Shown here: in pieces, positions 46,525-57,111 of the stretch
How the letters are laid out: the number at the start of each line of letters is the position of its first letter
Numbering within the stretch: position 1 is the first letter of the stretch
From: Candidula unifasciata
Taxonomy: Eukaryota; Mollusca; Gastropoda; Stylommatophora; Geomitridae
DNA: 64,000 nucleotides
Direction: 5' to 3'
Assembly (NCBI GenBank): GCA_905116865.2
Contig: CAJHNH020002058.1
Span: 37,501 to 101,500, forward strand
Notes under the pieces: generated by a model
What the model saw: only the letters and a program-made list of their open reading frames with translations
The model's database searches: none
What the model was told of the DNA's origin: nothing
Program-made: the position numbers and the translations under genes

Positions 46525-47552
46525 CAGTGTTGCCACTTTTCTTTGACAAAATATCTAGATTAGCGCGGTAAACATCTAGAAAAAAAATTTAAATGGAAAA
46601 CACTCACATATTACAAAGCTATTGATATGATTTACCCTATACTGTAGAATCATGTCGACATCCTCACCGATGTCTGCCTCACAAGATCGGCAGGATAAAC
46701 TTAGCTTGCATGATGAAGTTAAAGCTTCAGATCCAAAATGACTCTGGTATGCTTTAGCTGTTCTACCTTCTTTTAATACACATTGCAGGGAGCAGATAAG
46801 TTAAACAGCTTTTTCTACTCACTTAAGGCTTCATCTTATTGTCAAGATAGCATTTAAGAGGTCAAGTTTCATCCTATTTCTTAGGTTAGATTTGATATAA
46901 TTCATAGCACTGAAAACTATTTCTTGGTGTTGTTCTGAAAACATATGTCAGCGGCATAATATCTTTGAATGGAATTGCAGTTTTATTCTTTGTAGTCTCT
47001 GCACGACTCTTTAATTTTGTGTATTTTCGCTTTAATTTCACACTTGCAGTACTTGCAACAAGCCTTAGTCATTTCCTTATGAACTGCCGTCACTCAGTCT
47101 TTAATTATACCATCATGCAGCCACTCTTTCCGAAATTTTTACTCACACTTTACTTTTGGCATTTTGAAAGGTTTTTTTTTTTTTTAAAGTGAAAGACACA
47201 TATGAAGGTGAGCAATTATTTTTTTTTTTAAATCACATGAAAATACTCCACAAACTCTGCATCACAGCTATAATTCACAACACAGAGAGGATACGGTTGA
47301 GAGTTGACCCCAGTGAGTTCAAAGTTTAAGTAATCAGAGTTACGTGCTCAAGCGAAAACAAAAAAGTGTTATAAATAAATATTGTATACATTAATTATTA
47401 TACTGACAAAGAGAAAAAAAAATATTCTAAAAAATATCTAACACCAAAAAAGAAAAACATCTAGAATTACATCTACAATCTAGACGTCAAAATCACTAGA
47501 TGCAAGGGGAAACATCTAGGTCTGAATTAAAGCATCCAGAGTGGCAACATCT
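46525..47552 (-). mobile_element. Internally deleted hAT copy with perfect 8-bp TSD
   Basis: Related to the element at 21729-28657, in reverse. CAGTGTTGCCACTTTTCTTTG opens it, and the antisense of the transposase C-terminus (GTCGACATCCTCACCGATG; GCAGGATAAACTTAGCTTGC) follows. It ends GTGGCAACATCT. AAGAAGAT is duplicated exactly at 46517-46524 and 47553-47560. About 6 kb of the long copy is missing. Confidence 0.85.
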
Positions 47553-47911
47553 AAGAAGATTCTATAGCCCCCAGGGCGGCGCTGTTGTAGCAAGGGAAGC
47601 TATTCAGCTATTCTTAATTATAGACTAATCTACAAAAATCACCCCATGCTGAATCGAGAGTCTGTTTTCACTTTTCACCGTTGTTCGAATTTAATCTTGC
47701 ATTGTTTCACGAATAGAAACAGTCGTAAGTATCAAAGCGGTTAATTATTCTGAACATATTTACTTATTCTGAGTTTGCAATATAATGAAGTTTAAGATTG
47801 ATTGATTGATTAAAAGCAGCCCGCCTGATAACTCAAACTAAGATTCCCCGGGAATTTTAAATGTAACTACTAGAAATAGAAACGTTAACTTGATTCAGAT
47901 TCAACACACTT

Positions 47912-48157
47912 CTCGGCCTTTTGGCTAAGACTAAAGTGTAGCTTTGCTGCACTGGTCTGGCCAAAAGAGCCCGGGATCGGTCATATCCAAGTCACGGGAG
48001 AAACCCAATCAGCAATGCCATCTTAAAAAATCTGCCGGGCGGTTTCTCCGTTCAGTTTCTCCGTTCAGTCTGGATTACCGACGTAATATCCTCCGGGTAG
48101 TCGGGCGGCCAGACTGGGCATTTGGGGAGACCGACCCGGACAAAAAAAAAAAAAAAA
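47912..48157 (+). mobile_element. U2-snRNA-headed retroposon with poly(A) tail
   Basis: CTTCTCGGCCTTTTGGCTAAG plus ACTAAAGTGTAG corresponds to the highly conserved 5' end of U2 snRNA. About 200 bases of unrelated, GC-richer body follow (with TTTCTCCGTTCAG duplicated) and then A15. The flanks share AACACACTT (start about 47908; 48160), a likely target-site duplication. U2 homology stops before the Sm site, so this is not a functional snRNA. Confidence 0.75.
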
Positions 48158-48309
48158 TTAACACACTTATGGTTTAACCATTTGGAAACGTAGCCCTTTT
48201 TTTAAAATGTCCCTGCCAACAAAAAGACGAAGACTTCAGGAGGGGATTCTCTTTACACACACAATTATTAAAAAATAAGGCGTTTCATTAACAATAACAT
48301 ACAAAACTA

Positions 48310-48721
48310 GTCTATACTCCGAATAACGCACATATAATGGCGGCCACAAAAACACCCTAACAGAGCCTCAGTCACGTGTCAATTGCGTACTTCTGGCGAC
48401 CTAATTTGCGAACTTTGTACGACTACCGCCACCACCGAGAGTATGGTTATCCCCCACAACGCTCACGTGGCGTGGATTGGGGCTAAACTAGATGGCTGGG
48501 ACTCACGAGCAGCAGCTTCCGCATCTCCTGCAGCTTTGCTCGTGAGTCCTAGCCATCTAGTTTATCCCCAATCCACGCTGCGCGGCGTGAGCGATACACT
48601 TGGCAGTGGCGGCAGTCGCCGGAAAACTGCAAATTAGGTCGCCAGAAGTGCGCAATTGACACGTGACTGAGACCCTGTTTTTTGGCCGCCATCTTTTGTG
48701 CCCGTTATTCGGAGGATAGCC
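48310..48721. mobile_element. GGCTATCC-family MITE, palindromic copy
   Basis: The two halves are complementary along almost all of their length, around a core at about 48515-48540 (CTCGTGAGTCC / GGGACTCACGAG). No TSD was seen and the left end is mutated. Confidence 0.75.
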
Positions 48722-49039
48722 CAATTTAGCTATTCTGATTTGCATAATGTATGCGAGTTTTTTTCCCCCACTTGGGAACACTCACGACTAACCTAAACAA
48801 TGGGGGTAAGTTCTTAGTCTTACACTTGTGTGTTTTTTCACATTTTGGGAAGTAAGGGCCATGGAGACCCTAGAGACTTCTGACACATGGTTCTACTCCT
48901 TTTCCGGCACTCTTCCGAATACCGGCCCCATATTATTTGCTGTCCAAAACATTCCTGTTAGAGCCTCAAAGGGTTCAAGAGGTTACAAAGAGGTCAAGGG
49001 GTTATAAAGAGGTTATACAAAATATGGAACAACAAAAAA

Positions 49040-50370
49040 TGGAACAATACGTACCAATAATGCCGTGAAATAATTGCGGCCATCATCATCAGTTTCCACA
49101 TCTGCGCGTTAAGCGTTGTGAGAAATAGTTTTCGATCGACTGAAGTGACGTGGGGAGGAATAATTTTCGATCCATCGGAGCGCTGAAGTGACGTGGGGAG
49201 GAATAATTTTCGACACAACAAAATATGGAACAATACGTACCAATAATGTCGTGAAATAATTGAGGCCATCATCATCAGTTTCCACATCTGCGCGTTAAGC
49301 GTTGTGAGAAATAGTTTTTGATCGACTGAAGTGACGTGGGGAGGAATAATTTTCGATCCATCGGAGCGCTGAAGTGACGTGGGGAGGAATAATTTTCGAT
49401 CCATCGGAGCGCTGTGTCGATGGGAAGCGTTGTGAGAAATAGTTTTTGATCGACTGAAGTGACGTGGGGAGGAATAATTTTCGATCCATCGGAGCGCTGA
49501 AGTGACGTGGGGAGGAATAATTTTCGACACAACAAAATATGGGAACAATACGTACCAATAATGCCGTGAAATAATTGAGGCCATCATCATCAGTTTCCAC
49601 ATCTGCGCGTTAAGCGTTGTGAGAAATAGTTTTCGATCGACTGAAGTGACGTGGGGAAGGAATAATTTTCGATCCATCGGAGCGCTGAAGTGACGTGGGG
49701 AGGAATAATTTTCGATCCATCGGAGCGCTGTGTCGATGGGTAGCAATGTTAAGATCATCATCATCAGTCTTGGAACAATACGTACCAATGATGCCGTGAA
49801 ATAATTGAGGCCATCATCATCAGTTTCCACATCTGCGCGTTAAGCGTTGTGAGAAATAGTTTTCGATCCATGACTGAAGTGACGTGGGAGGAGGAATAAT
49901 TTTCGATCCGTTTAAGATCATCATCATCATCGGAGCGCTGAGGCCATCATCATCAGTTTCACATCTGACGTGAAGTGACGTGGGGAGGAATAATTTTCGA
50001 TCCATCGGAGCGCTGTGTCGATGGGTAGCAACGTTAAGATCATCATCATCAGTCTTCACTTCTGCCGTTAAGCGCCGTGAAATAATAATTGAAGCCATCA
50101 TCATCAGTTTTCACTTCTGCGCAATGTTTAAAGTTAAGCGCCGTGGGGAGAAATAGTTTTCGATCGACTGAAGTGACGTGGGGAGGATTAATTTTCGATC
50201 CATCGGAGCGCTGAAGTGACGTGGGGAGGAATAATTTTCGATCCATCGGAGCGCTGTGTCGATGGGTAGCAACGTTGAGATCATCATCATCAGTGTAGCA
50301 ACGTTAAGATTATCATCATCAGTGTAGCAACGTTAAGATCATCATCATCAATTTTTACTGCTGCCGTTAA
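49040..50370. repeat. Complex satellite array with nested units
   Basis: About a dozen copies of a 43-45-bp unit (GAAGTGACGTGGGGAGGAAT, then AATTTTCGATCCATCGGAGC) are mixed with a longer unit (ACGTACCAATAATGCCGTGA, TCATCATCAGTTTCCACATC, GCGTTAAGCGTTGTGAGAAA). Higher-order order varies, and the right side has ATCATCATCA repeats with GTAGCAACGTTAAG. The long minus-strand frames are artefacts. Confidence 0.9.
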
Positions 50371-50480
50371 GCACCGTGAAATAATAACTGAGTCGCTGAA
50401 ACATGTGTTCCCCCCGCACCCCGCTCCTTTTCTCCCTCCACACAGTGGAATTTTTATAAGAAAGATAAATAAGATACACA

Positions 50481-50508
50481 CAATATATATATATATATAT
50501 ATATATAA
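50481..50508 (+). repeat. (AT)n microsatellite
   Basis: Pure AT dinucleotides. Confidence 0.9.
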
Positions 50509-50863
50509 TACACAAAGTATATTCAATCAGATTATTAAATTACAAGAAGCCAAATCAGGATTTCAGAAGGAAAAAAAAACTGTCGGCCTGTTTCTCTAAA
50601 TATCTAATGCATTTGATGTATATTGAAGAGAGCGCTGCGTTATACCTGCAACAATATCATATCTACTTTGATGGATTTAAAAATACCAAGATGTGTAGTA
50701 GAAACGACATAGCAGAGAAGATATACTTGGCTACAACTTATCTAAACACAAGAGGATGTTCAGTATCAATGAAGTGTGTACCACCTGCTAGTGTGGTCAC
50801 TGAGAAAATGAAATGACAGACGAAAAGAAGGAAATGCAGGAAAAAAAAATACAATACACTTTC

Positions 50864-50888
50864 CGTCAAAGAAAAGTGGCAACTCTGC
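50864..50888 (-). mobile_element. Isolated hAT terminal sequence
   Basis: CAGAGTTGCCACTTTTCTTTG on the minus strand matches the right end of the hAT family at 28657 and 46525. No other end or transposase lies beside it. Confidence 0.45.
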
Positions 50889-50904
50889 CAATAATATTTG
50901 ACAG

Positions 50905-51896
50905 TTATATGTCGAAATTGTGGCACAACAGTTGTAAATACTGTCCAAAAACATGTTCTTTGTGACTGTGACGCCACTGAAATTCGGCTAAATATGTATT
51001 AAACAATGCACGACTAGTGCCGCCTTGGAAACGCTGTTTCCTTTTGACTTGCATCCACAGCCCTTCAATTGTTTGGGTGTGGATGTCTCCGTGTACATGG
51101 TCAACAAAATTAATAGCATGAACAACAACGAGATGTTCATATATGCCATTGTTGAGTTGACCAACGTTGTTGTAGCCTCGCCAGGCATCGGTGACAATTG
51201 TCGTTCCTGGTAACACATGCTCACTTATGATGCGTTCCAATGTTGTCGCATCTCGCCTATTAACAACTTCCAACCAGCAACGGCCACTACCACCTTCAAC
51301 TAGCCCAACTACCCATTGACCACAACGAAAGTAACCACGATGGTACTTGCGGTGGATAAATAGCTCTCGTCAACTTCAACAACCACTGACTGTCCGTTAG
51401 CATCAAATCCTCCCAACTGAGGGTTGCTAAGCAGCAGCCAGTTGTAACACTCTACCCGAAAATAATTGTTATAGTTGACTATAGTATCACAGCTTGTTAA
51501 TCTCTCAAAAAACATCACATTTTTTTGCTTGACTTCGAACAACCAGTAAAACATTACCATCACAATTCTTTCAGTTGGGAGTTCACAATTAGCGAAGAAC
51601 GAACCCGTCCGTACACTGCAACGAGTATTACAGCGACGACATCGCCAAGAGAATCTATCGGAACATTCTAGCCTTGACACTAATGACATCCGACGGTTGC
51701 AAGACGAACAGTCTACTGAGTTCCGTATTATTCTGTGCATAGCAAGCCATTGCAACCACTGTAGTTTATCGTTCATTATTCTATATAAATCATCAGGTCT
51801 GACATCTACAGCTGCCAGTTGATCAACTTGTAGAATATTATTGCTTATCTGTTTTGGAGCCGATGGTCTGCCTGCCATAATTAAAAGTAGCTGCAC
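50905..51896 (-). pseudogene. Merlin / IS1595-type (ISXO2-like) transposase with one frameshift
   Basis: The minus strand opens at 51896 (or MAGRPS at about 51878). A four-Cys zinc-ribbon-like part (CSSCNRR, CRRCNTRC) and YWLFEVKQKN lead to VVEVDES (first catalytic Asp with the family's DES). A one-base shift near 51350 follows; the next frame continues HRKYHRG, GQWVVGLVEGG, TIVTDAWRGYNN (second Asp) and HTQTIEGLWMQVKRK, the family's N-x-x-E-type third site. Length over both frames is about 330 residues, close to the usual. One indel is the only lesion seen. Confidence 0.85.
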
Positions 51897-51899
51897 AAA

Positions 51900-52880
51900 T
51901 TATCAAAGAAATATTTCCACTTTTTTCGCAACTTTTGCCGATAAGCAATTAATTATCTACGCAAGTGCACAAATTCGCAAAGAGACTGTGACGAGGTGCA
52001 TTCGGTGAGTACAGAATTCCTTCTAAACGCAACAACAACAAAAGTACACAAGTCCAACAGAAACCTTTACAAAGTGAAACTATGAGGTAACTGAACAGCA
52101 AACCCAAGCGATCTTCCTAGCAGCGATCAAAGTGTCTGACCAACCAACAATTTTTCTCAGTGGAATTTAACGTTAGCTTAACAGCTGGACCAGGGAACGC
52201 ATCTACGTTGAAGAATTATGCAATCTTCCAGTCGAACGGACAGAAGACATAACCATCTGAACTTGCGGACAGGCAGGGGGCTAATTACCACGGGTTAGAG
52301 TTGAGACGTAGCGGGCATTCTCAGACCAGCCGACAACTTTGATGTCCAGAGTTCAAACAGGATAGCGGGTCCAGTTGTCTAAGCAAGCGAATTTCGCACA
52401 TTAATGTGATACACGTAATCTACCTAGTGATGTCTAGTGATGTTACAACATACTCGTAATCACAAGGGCGGAACTTGGACAACAGGGTAGAACATTTACG
52501 GATGCCTGTGACCTGATTGATTCTATTATACTTTCATACTGTGCCAAAAGATAAAATCTAACCATTTTTCGAAAATAAAAATTTCAAAAATGGAAATATT
52601 TGAACTACTGCATGTAAACAGTGAAAGTAGGTGCAAACATTAGTTAAGCAATATACAAGTAACCTGCAGTCTTCATCTTTTATCATCTTGCCAAAAGTAT
52701 ATCTATATCGATAAACGACTTTTCCCTTCTCCCGAGGATACTCAGTCAGCTCAATATATTTCACGAGTCTTTATTAGGCTGTATCTGTTTAACCAGGGAC
52801 TATTACAACCAACCAATAATCGACTTCGGTAACAATAATAACCACATATTGATGCCCTTCCAAGTAGCGACAAGTCACAC
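51900..52880. other. Flank of the Merlin transposase, nothing further recognised
   Basis: AT-balanced sequence without a repeat match. The terminal inverted repeats of the Merlin element should lie here and below 50905, but I could not identify them. Confidence 0.35.
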
Positions 52881-52919
52881 ACAAGACATTTTTTGTGGGT
52901 TCCAAGGAGGAAAAAAAAA

Positions 52920-53580
52920 GAATTGATCCACTGCCACCTGAAAAGAATGTTGTAAAAGGCAACTAATTAGGACTGCTGAAATCAGATGTGTTGGGGCGAA
53001 AGGCGCAGATATCGCAACCTAGCACGAAAGGCGCAGATATAGCAGCGTATTTGTAAACCACAATACACTTTGCCAACCGCCATTTCAAGGGCGAACAAAA
53101 AAAAAAAAAAGAGATTAGCTGCCCTTGACATGACCATTTAGCACTTCGCGCCCGCTATCGCAGCCTAGCTGTTAACCACAAGACCGAGCGAAGGGCGCAA
53201 ATATCGCAGCCTAGTTGTAACCACAACACAACGTGCAAACCACCCTTTTAAAGAAAAGCCCGACCACCGGCGTAACAAGCAGACTGCTTATCAACTGTAC
53301 TAGCGAAGCAGATATCGTAGCTGTAGCGAAGCAGATATCGTAGCCTAGTTGTAACTACAAAACAAGGTCTAAACCACCCTTTTAAAAGTAAAAAAAAAAA
53401 AAATTTGCCGCCGCTATCGCAACCTAGCTGTTAACCACAAGACCGAGTAAAGGCGCAAAACCACCCTTTTGAAGAAAAAAAGAAAAATGTTTTTGCCCGC
53501 CGGAGAATCGAACCCCGATCACCGGAGTAACAAGCATACTGCTTATCAACTATACTAGCAAAGACTCGGTAATTTCGTTC
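52920..53580 (-). repeat. Tandem, decayed copies of a tRNA-headed SINE, reverse
   Basis: At 53498-53572 the minus strand reads CTAGTATAGTTGATAAGCAG, then GGTGATCGGGGTTCGATTCTC: a tRNA-Asp/Asn-like A and B box. Below it at least four body repeats share CCACCCTTTT, GATATCGCAGCCTAG and TTAACCACAAGACCGAG. It cannot fold as an intact tRNA (weak anticodon stem). Confidence 0.6.
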
Positions 53581-53814
53581 AAACGAAATTATATAATAAA
53601 AGAAAGCATAGTTTGTAGTGTTCCTGTTCCATATTTTTAACTACATGACCTCTCAAGTCCCTAACAACGACCTCTTGAGGCCCTGAATGGTATTTTTTGT
53701 CTTTGAATAATATGGGGCCGGTATTCGGAAGAGTGCCCCTTTTCCTGTCTACAGCTATGTTTCGGTTGCTAGGAAGTATGATGCAAAAGTCCCTTTTGCC
53801 ATCGTTGGGTGGAT

Positions 53815-54042
53815 ATAGGCTAGACCAGACCTATATTTTTATAGACCAATCGACACTTGGTGGGTGATGTGCATCACCCTGGCCGCCCTTACTTCCCAGA
53901 ACTGCACCTGGTACCCACTCAAAGCTGGGTCGACCTGGGAGTCAAGGTCATTTAAAAAAAAAAAGTCCGGCTCCATCAGGATGCAAACCCATGACTTTCC
54001 GATCTGCAAGCAGGCGTCTAGCCGCCAATGCCGCGGTGACTC
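53815..54042 (-). repeat. SINE family A, reverse
   Basis: TAGACCAATCGACACTTGGTG through GACCTGGGAGTCAAGGTCAT to a head containing CCCATGACTTTCCGATC. Confidence 0.75.
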
Positions 54043-54113
54043 CCCACATCGTTTTAGAGGATTCTATAATTTCTGTGATTTTGCAAACACATTGAAAAAA
54101 AATTTATTTCTTT

Positions 54114-54465
54114 GGCTATCCTCCAAATAACGGGCACAAAAGATGGCGGCTGCAAAAACACTCTCAGAGCCTCAGTCACGTGCCAATTGCGCACTTCTGG
54201 CGACTGAATTTGCGTTTTTTTTGCGACTACCGCCACTGCCGAGAGTATCCCCCCACGCCGTTCACGCGGCGTGGATTGGGGCTAAACTAGATGGTTGGAA
54301 CTCACGAGCAGCATCTCCTGCAGCTTTGCTCGTGGGGGATATTCTCGGCGGTGGTGGTAGTCGCCGGAAAACCACAAATGAGGTCTCGGGAAGTGCGCAG
54401 TTGACACGTGACTGAGGTCCTGTAATTGGCCGCCATCTTTTGTGCCCGTTTTTCGGGGGATAGCC
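54114..54465. mobile_element. GGCTATCC-family MITE, palindromic copy with perfect 8-bp TSD
   Basis: GGCTATCCTCCAAATAACGGG at the left, complement at the right, and ATTTCTTT duplicated at 54106-54113 and 54466-54473. Arms are complementary around GCAGCATCTCCTGCAGC. Confidence 0.85.
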
Positions 54466-54544
54466 ATTTCTTTTAATATTTAACAAAAAACAAACAAAAA
54501 AATTCAACATGACAATATATTTTAATTGTCCATATATTTAAAAC

Positions 54545-55069
54545 ATAAATATTTTACAATTTAGGAGATTAGTTGGTGAAATGAAATGGTAGATTCCCTA
54601 GGGCTTTGTGTATCTCTCTGCCTTATCAAGTTTAAATTTGGCCCTGTCTTTGTCAGTTTGTGCATAGTCACACTCTCTTTGTTTTTGTTTGGTCTGTACA
54701 TCATTGCTTACTGTGGTAGACTGTCTTTTGGCAGCCAAATTAAATAGCCAAGCCATTTCTATGGCTGGTTTCTAATAAAATATGTCCTTGTGCCACCCCT
54801 ACATTAGTCTGGTTTTCATAATTTCTGATCACTCATCTCTCAGTTGTTTAACTGAGTAAAGCTCTTTTACATTTTCATAGTCATCATGGGAAAGTTTTAT
54901 TCTTCTTTCTCAAACTAGTGCCTACTAGTTATGTAAATCAGTAGTATTTATAGGGTGTGCTCCGCCCCTTTCTTTAAATTTACTAAATATTCATTTTATT
55001 TAAATGTTTGAAATTTCTCATTCAGTTTTGAAGTAGCTGTTATATGAGTGTTTCATATTTATGTTTCAG
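54545..55069 (+). repeat. Upstream region of TNFR-like copy 2 (uninterrupted duplicate)
   Basis: It matches 31440-31867 and then 33355-33443 without the 1.49-kb insertion of copy 1, so it shows the pre-insertion state. TTTGAAATTTCTC is shared just before the acceptor. Confidence 0.7.
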
Positions 55070-55134
55070 ATTCTACTTCAAGCAATTTCCACATCCATTT
55101 CTGAAAGAAGCCCTCTATTGTCTAGCCAGACAAC
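55070..55134 (+). promoter_or_regulatory. Putative 5' UTR part of TNFR-like copy 2 exon, with splice acceptor
   Basis: The acceptor TTTCAG ends at 55069; the leader aligns with 33444-33497. An upstream non-coding exon is implied but not located. Confidence 0.5.
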
Positions 55135-55522
55135 ATGTACTTAGGAAATTACCTTTGCTTAGCACCTCTGTTTTTTTTGTTTAGTGCAGCAGATATTATT
55201 TGCCACAAAGGTCACAGAGTGGTGGCAACCAGAGGAGAGCCTGTTTGTCTCGAATGCGATCCTGGCACCCACATGCCAGAGGACAATCACAGCAATACAG
55301 ATTGCATCTCGTGCCAACAGATCCCAGAAAACCTAAAAAATGATAGTTATGTATCCTCAGCTTGCAACATCACAGGCAACAAAACAGCTGGGGATAAGGA
55401 CCACCATGGAAGACCTCTGGACATTGCATCTTTCAACTGCTCACATGTGCCTGCTGAGTACAAGAATTGCCTGGGCAAAGAAATCCACTCAGGTGACCCG
55501 AACCAGACTGGCAATGTTACAG
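55135..55522 (+). CDS. Exon 1 of TNFR-like three-pass membrane protein, copy 2: signal peptide and cysteine-rich module
   Basis: The ATG at 55135 has an in-frame TAG three codons upstream, so the start is firm. Residues 1-19 are a hydrophobic signal (LFFLFSAA). The module C23-x14-C38-x2-C41-x15-C57-x2-C60 has exactly the cysteine spacing of copy 1 and shares CDPGT, MPEDNH and FNCSH. Between C60 and FNCSH, and after it, copy 2 has a longer linker with further cysteines and several sequons (NDS, NIT, NKT, NCS, NQT, NVT), so the ectodomain is heavily glycosylated and about 36 residues longer. The exon ends ACAG|GTAGCG at 55522, phase 1, like copy 1. TNFR-type membership rests on the motif only. 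The reading frame is clean and gives no sign of a pseudogene. Confidence 0.82.
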
Positions 55523-56124
55523 GTAGCGTAGTCCTTTTTCTTTGATCCTTTTTTTTTTAGAAAACATTACGTAAGTAGACCAGTAGCTTTGATAAAAGGT
55601 TTCTTGCAATACAGATATCCCTGTGTGCCATACATCTTTATTTGATTGAAGTTCGAACAGACCAGGTGACCTCTCTGTTAGCAACATACAGTTTAGTGTG
55701 ATAAGAGTACCTGCTCAGCCTTTTCAGGTGCCAAGCTGCAGGGACATATTTCCATATTTCTGATACAAACTAGAACATTGTGGAAGTCTGTTGTGCCCCC
55801 TACTTAGTCTAAATATAATTGAGGATACTGTATTTTTATTTTAATTTTTCTCCTCGAAGATTTCAGTCTATAGGATTAGCGTCTCAGGAATAAGAATCAG
55901 ACAGGTGTAAATCCCGGGAAACACCAATCAAACATTGGGATTTTGGTTGGGTCTTCTTATGTTTGGTGGTTGACTACAGTCTTCTATCCCACATGTTGTC
56001 AATCACTTGACAGAGAGGCTCGTCCAGGCCACAGTGCCAGACTACCCAGTGTCTTCTCTCTTCCCTCTGCCTCTCTTGCTCACCAACTTTGCTGTTGCTG
56101 TGACATAGCCACTTTTGAGAAACA

Positions 56125-56430
56125 CCCAGGTCATTGAGAATAGATCCCAGTGTGAGATCTTAGGCTCCATTGTGGGGAAAACAAGAATAGACCCACTGCC
56201 TGCCCAACATACATATCATAGAAGTCGACTAATTGGGGACATCCTTTGAAGTCGGAGTACATTTGCCTGAGAGGCAAGGCACCACAAGTCTCATACAATA
56301 CAAATATGCCAGATCTGTGAAACGAATGTGCACATAACACTGGGGTTCTGAAGTAAGACAAAGGTCCAGAGGCGGATGAAGAATCTGAATTTTCTGCTGG
56401 AGTTATTGCTGGGGAACAAGAAGAAGACTT
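56125..56430 (+). repeat. Family-B repeat in TNFR-like copy 2 intron
   Basis: AGAATAGACCCACTGCCTGCC, GAAGTCGGAGTACATTTGCC, TTTTCTGCTGGAGTTATTGC. Confidence 0.75.
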
Positions 56431-56524
56431 GGAACAGAATTCCTTTGCCGTGAAGGAACTACCACATTACTATGGTGCTGCCAGGCCAGCGTGCTTGTTT
56501 TATAGGTATTATTTTTTTTAGCCG

Positions 56525-56590
56525 TTAGGGCAGTTGGCGAATGGTTAGAGCTCTAGGATCTCATACTGGAGACTTTGGTTTACATTGTTT
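56525..56590 (+). repeat. tRNA-like SINE head (orphan)
   Basis: GGCGAATGGTTAGAGCTCTAG then GGAGACTTTGGTTTACATTG: A- and B-box-like spacing without a recognisable body. Confidence 0.4.
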
Positions 56591-56734
56591 ATGAGAGGTA
56601 TTTCTGTTAAGGACAAAAGTAAAAATCCAAACTTGCACAGTTCAAAGCAGCTCACTAGCCTTGTAGCCTTAAATCTTGTCTTGAAGCCTCAAATCTTGGG
56701 ACTTGACTCCTGCTGTGCATGCCACCCTAAAGAA

Positions 56735-57005
56735 GGTATCTTCTTAGCATTCACTGGCTGTAAACTCGGGCAGACAGTCCTGGTTGCTCATCCACTTCTG
56801 GACTTCAATCTTGTTTCAGAATGTGAGTTGTGCATGCATATCCAATTTACAGATCTGGCTTATTTGTGTGCAGACTGGTGGTTTGTCATCTCTAATTAGT
56901 CGACATTTATGATATGCTTGCTGGGGAAGGGGAGTGGCTCTATGTATTTCTTTCTTTCTCTTCCCCCCCACTTGAAAAAAAAAATTGGGTCCCAGAACTC
57001 GCACA
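56735..57005 (-). repeat. Family-B repeat, reverse, in TNFR-like copy 2 intron
   Basis: Reverse copy (CACTGGCTGTAAACTC; CTGGTTGCTCATCCACTTCTG). Confidence 0.7.
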
Positions 57006-57111
57006 TTGGAAAAGTGGTATGTTGAGCGGTAATGACAGTTTTTTTTTAAAATAAAAGATTTTATTAATTACCTCAGCAGGTTGTTTAAGCCATGTCTTCT
57101 TTTTATTTCAG

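Larger units (their letters stand above)
55523..57111 (+). other. Intron of TNFR-like copy 2
   Basis: This 1.59-kb phase-1 intron contains a plus-strand family-B repeat (56125-56430), a tRNA-like SINE head (56525-56590) and a minus-strand family-B repeat (56735-57005). The insertions differ from those in the copy-1 intron, so they arrived after the duplication. From 55560 to 56120 nothing else is recognised. Confidence 0.65.

Noticed and set aside
47912..47945. Functional U2 snRNA gene
   Set aside because: Only the first 30-odd bases match; no Sm site or 3' hairpins, and a poly(A) tail follows an unrelated body.
48994..49830. 278-codon minus-strand frame with repeated KLFLP segments
   Set aside because: By-product of the complex satellite array.
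49040..50370. CRISPR-like array
   Set aside because: Units are contiguous and degenerate without unique spacers, in a eukaryotic setting.
53498..53572. Functional tRNA gene on the minus strand
   Set aside because: A and B boxes look tRNA-like but the anticodon stem does not pair and repeated bodies follow; best read as a SINE head.
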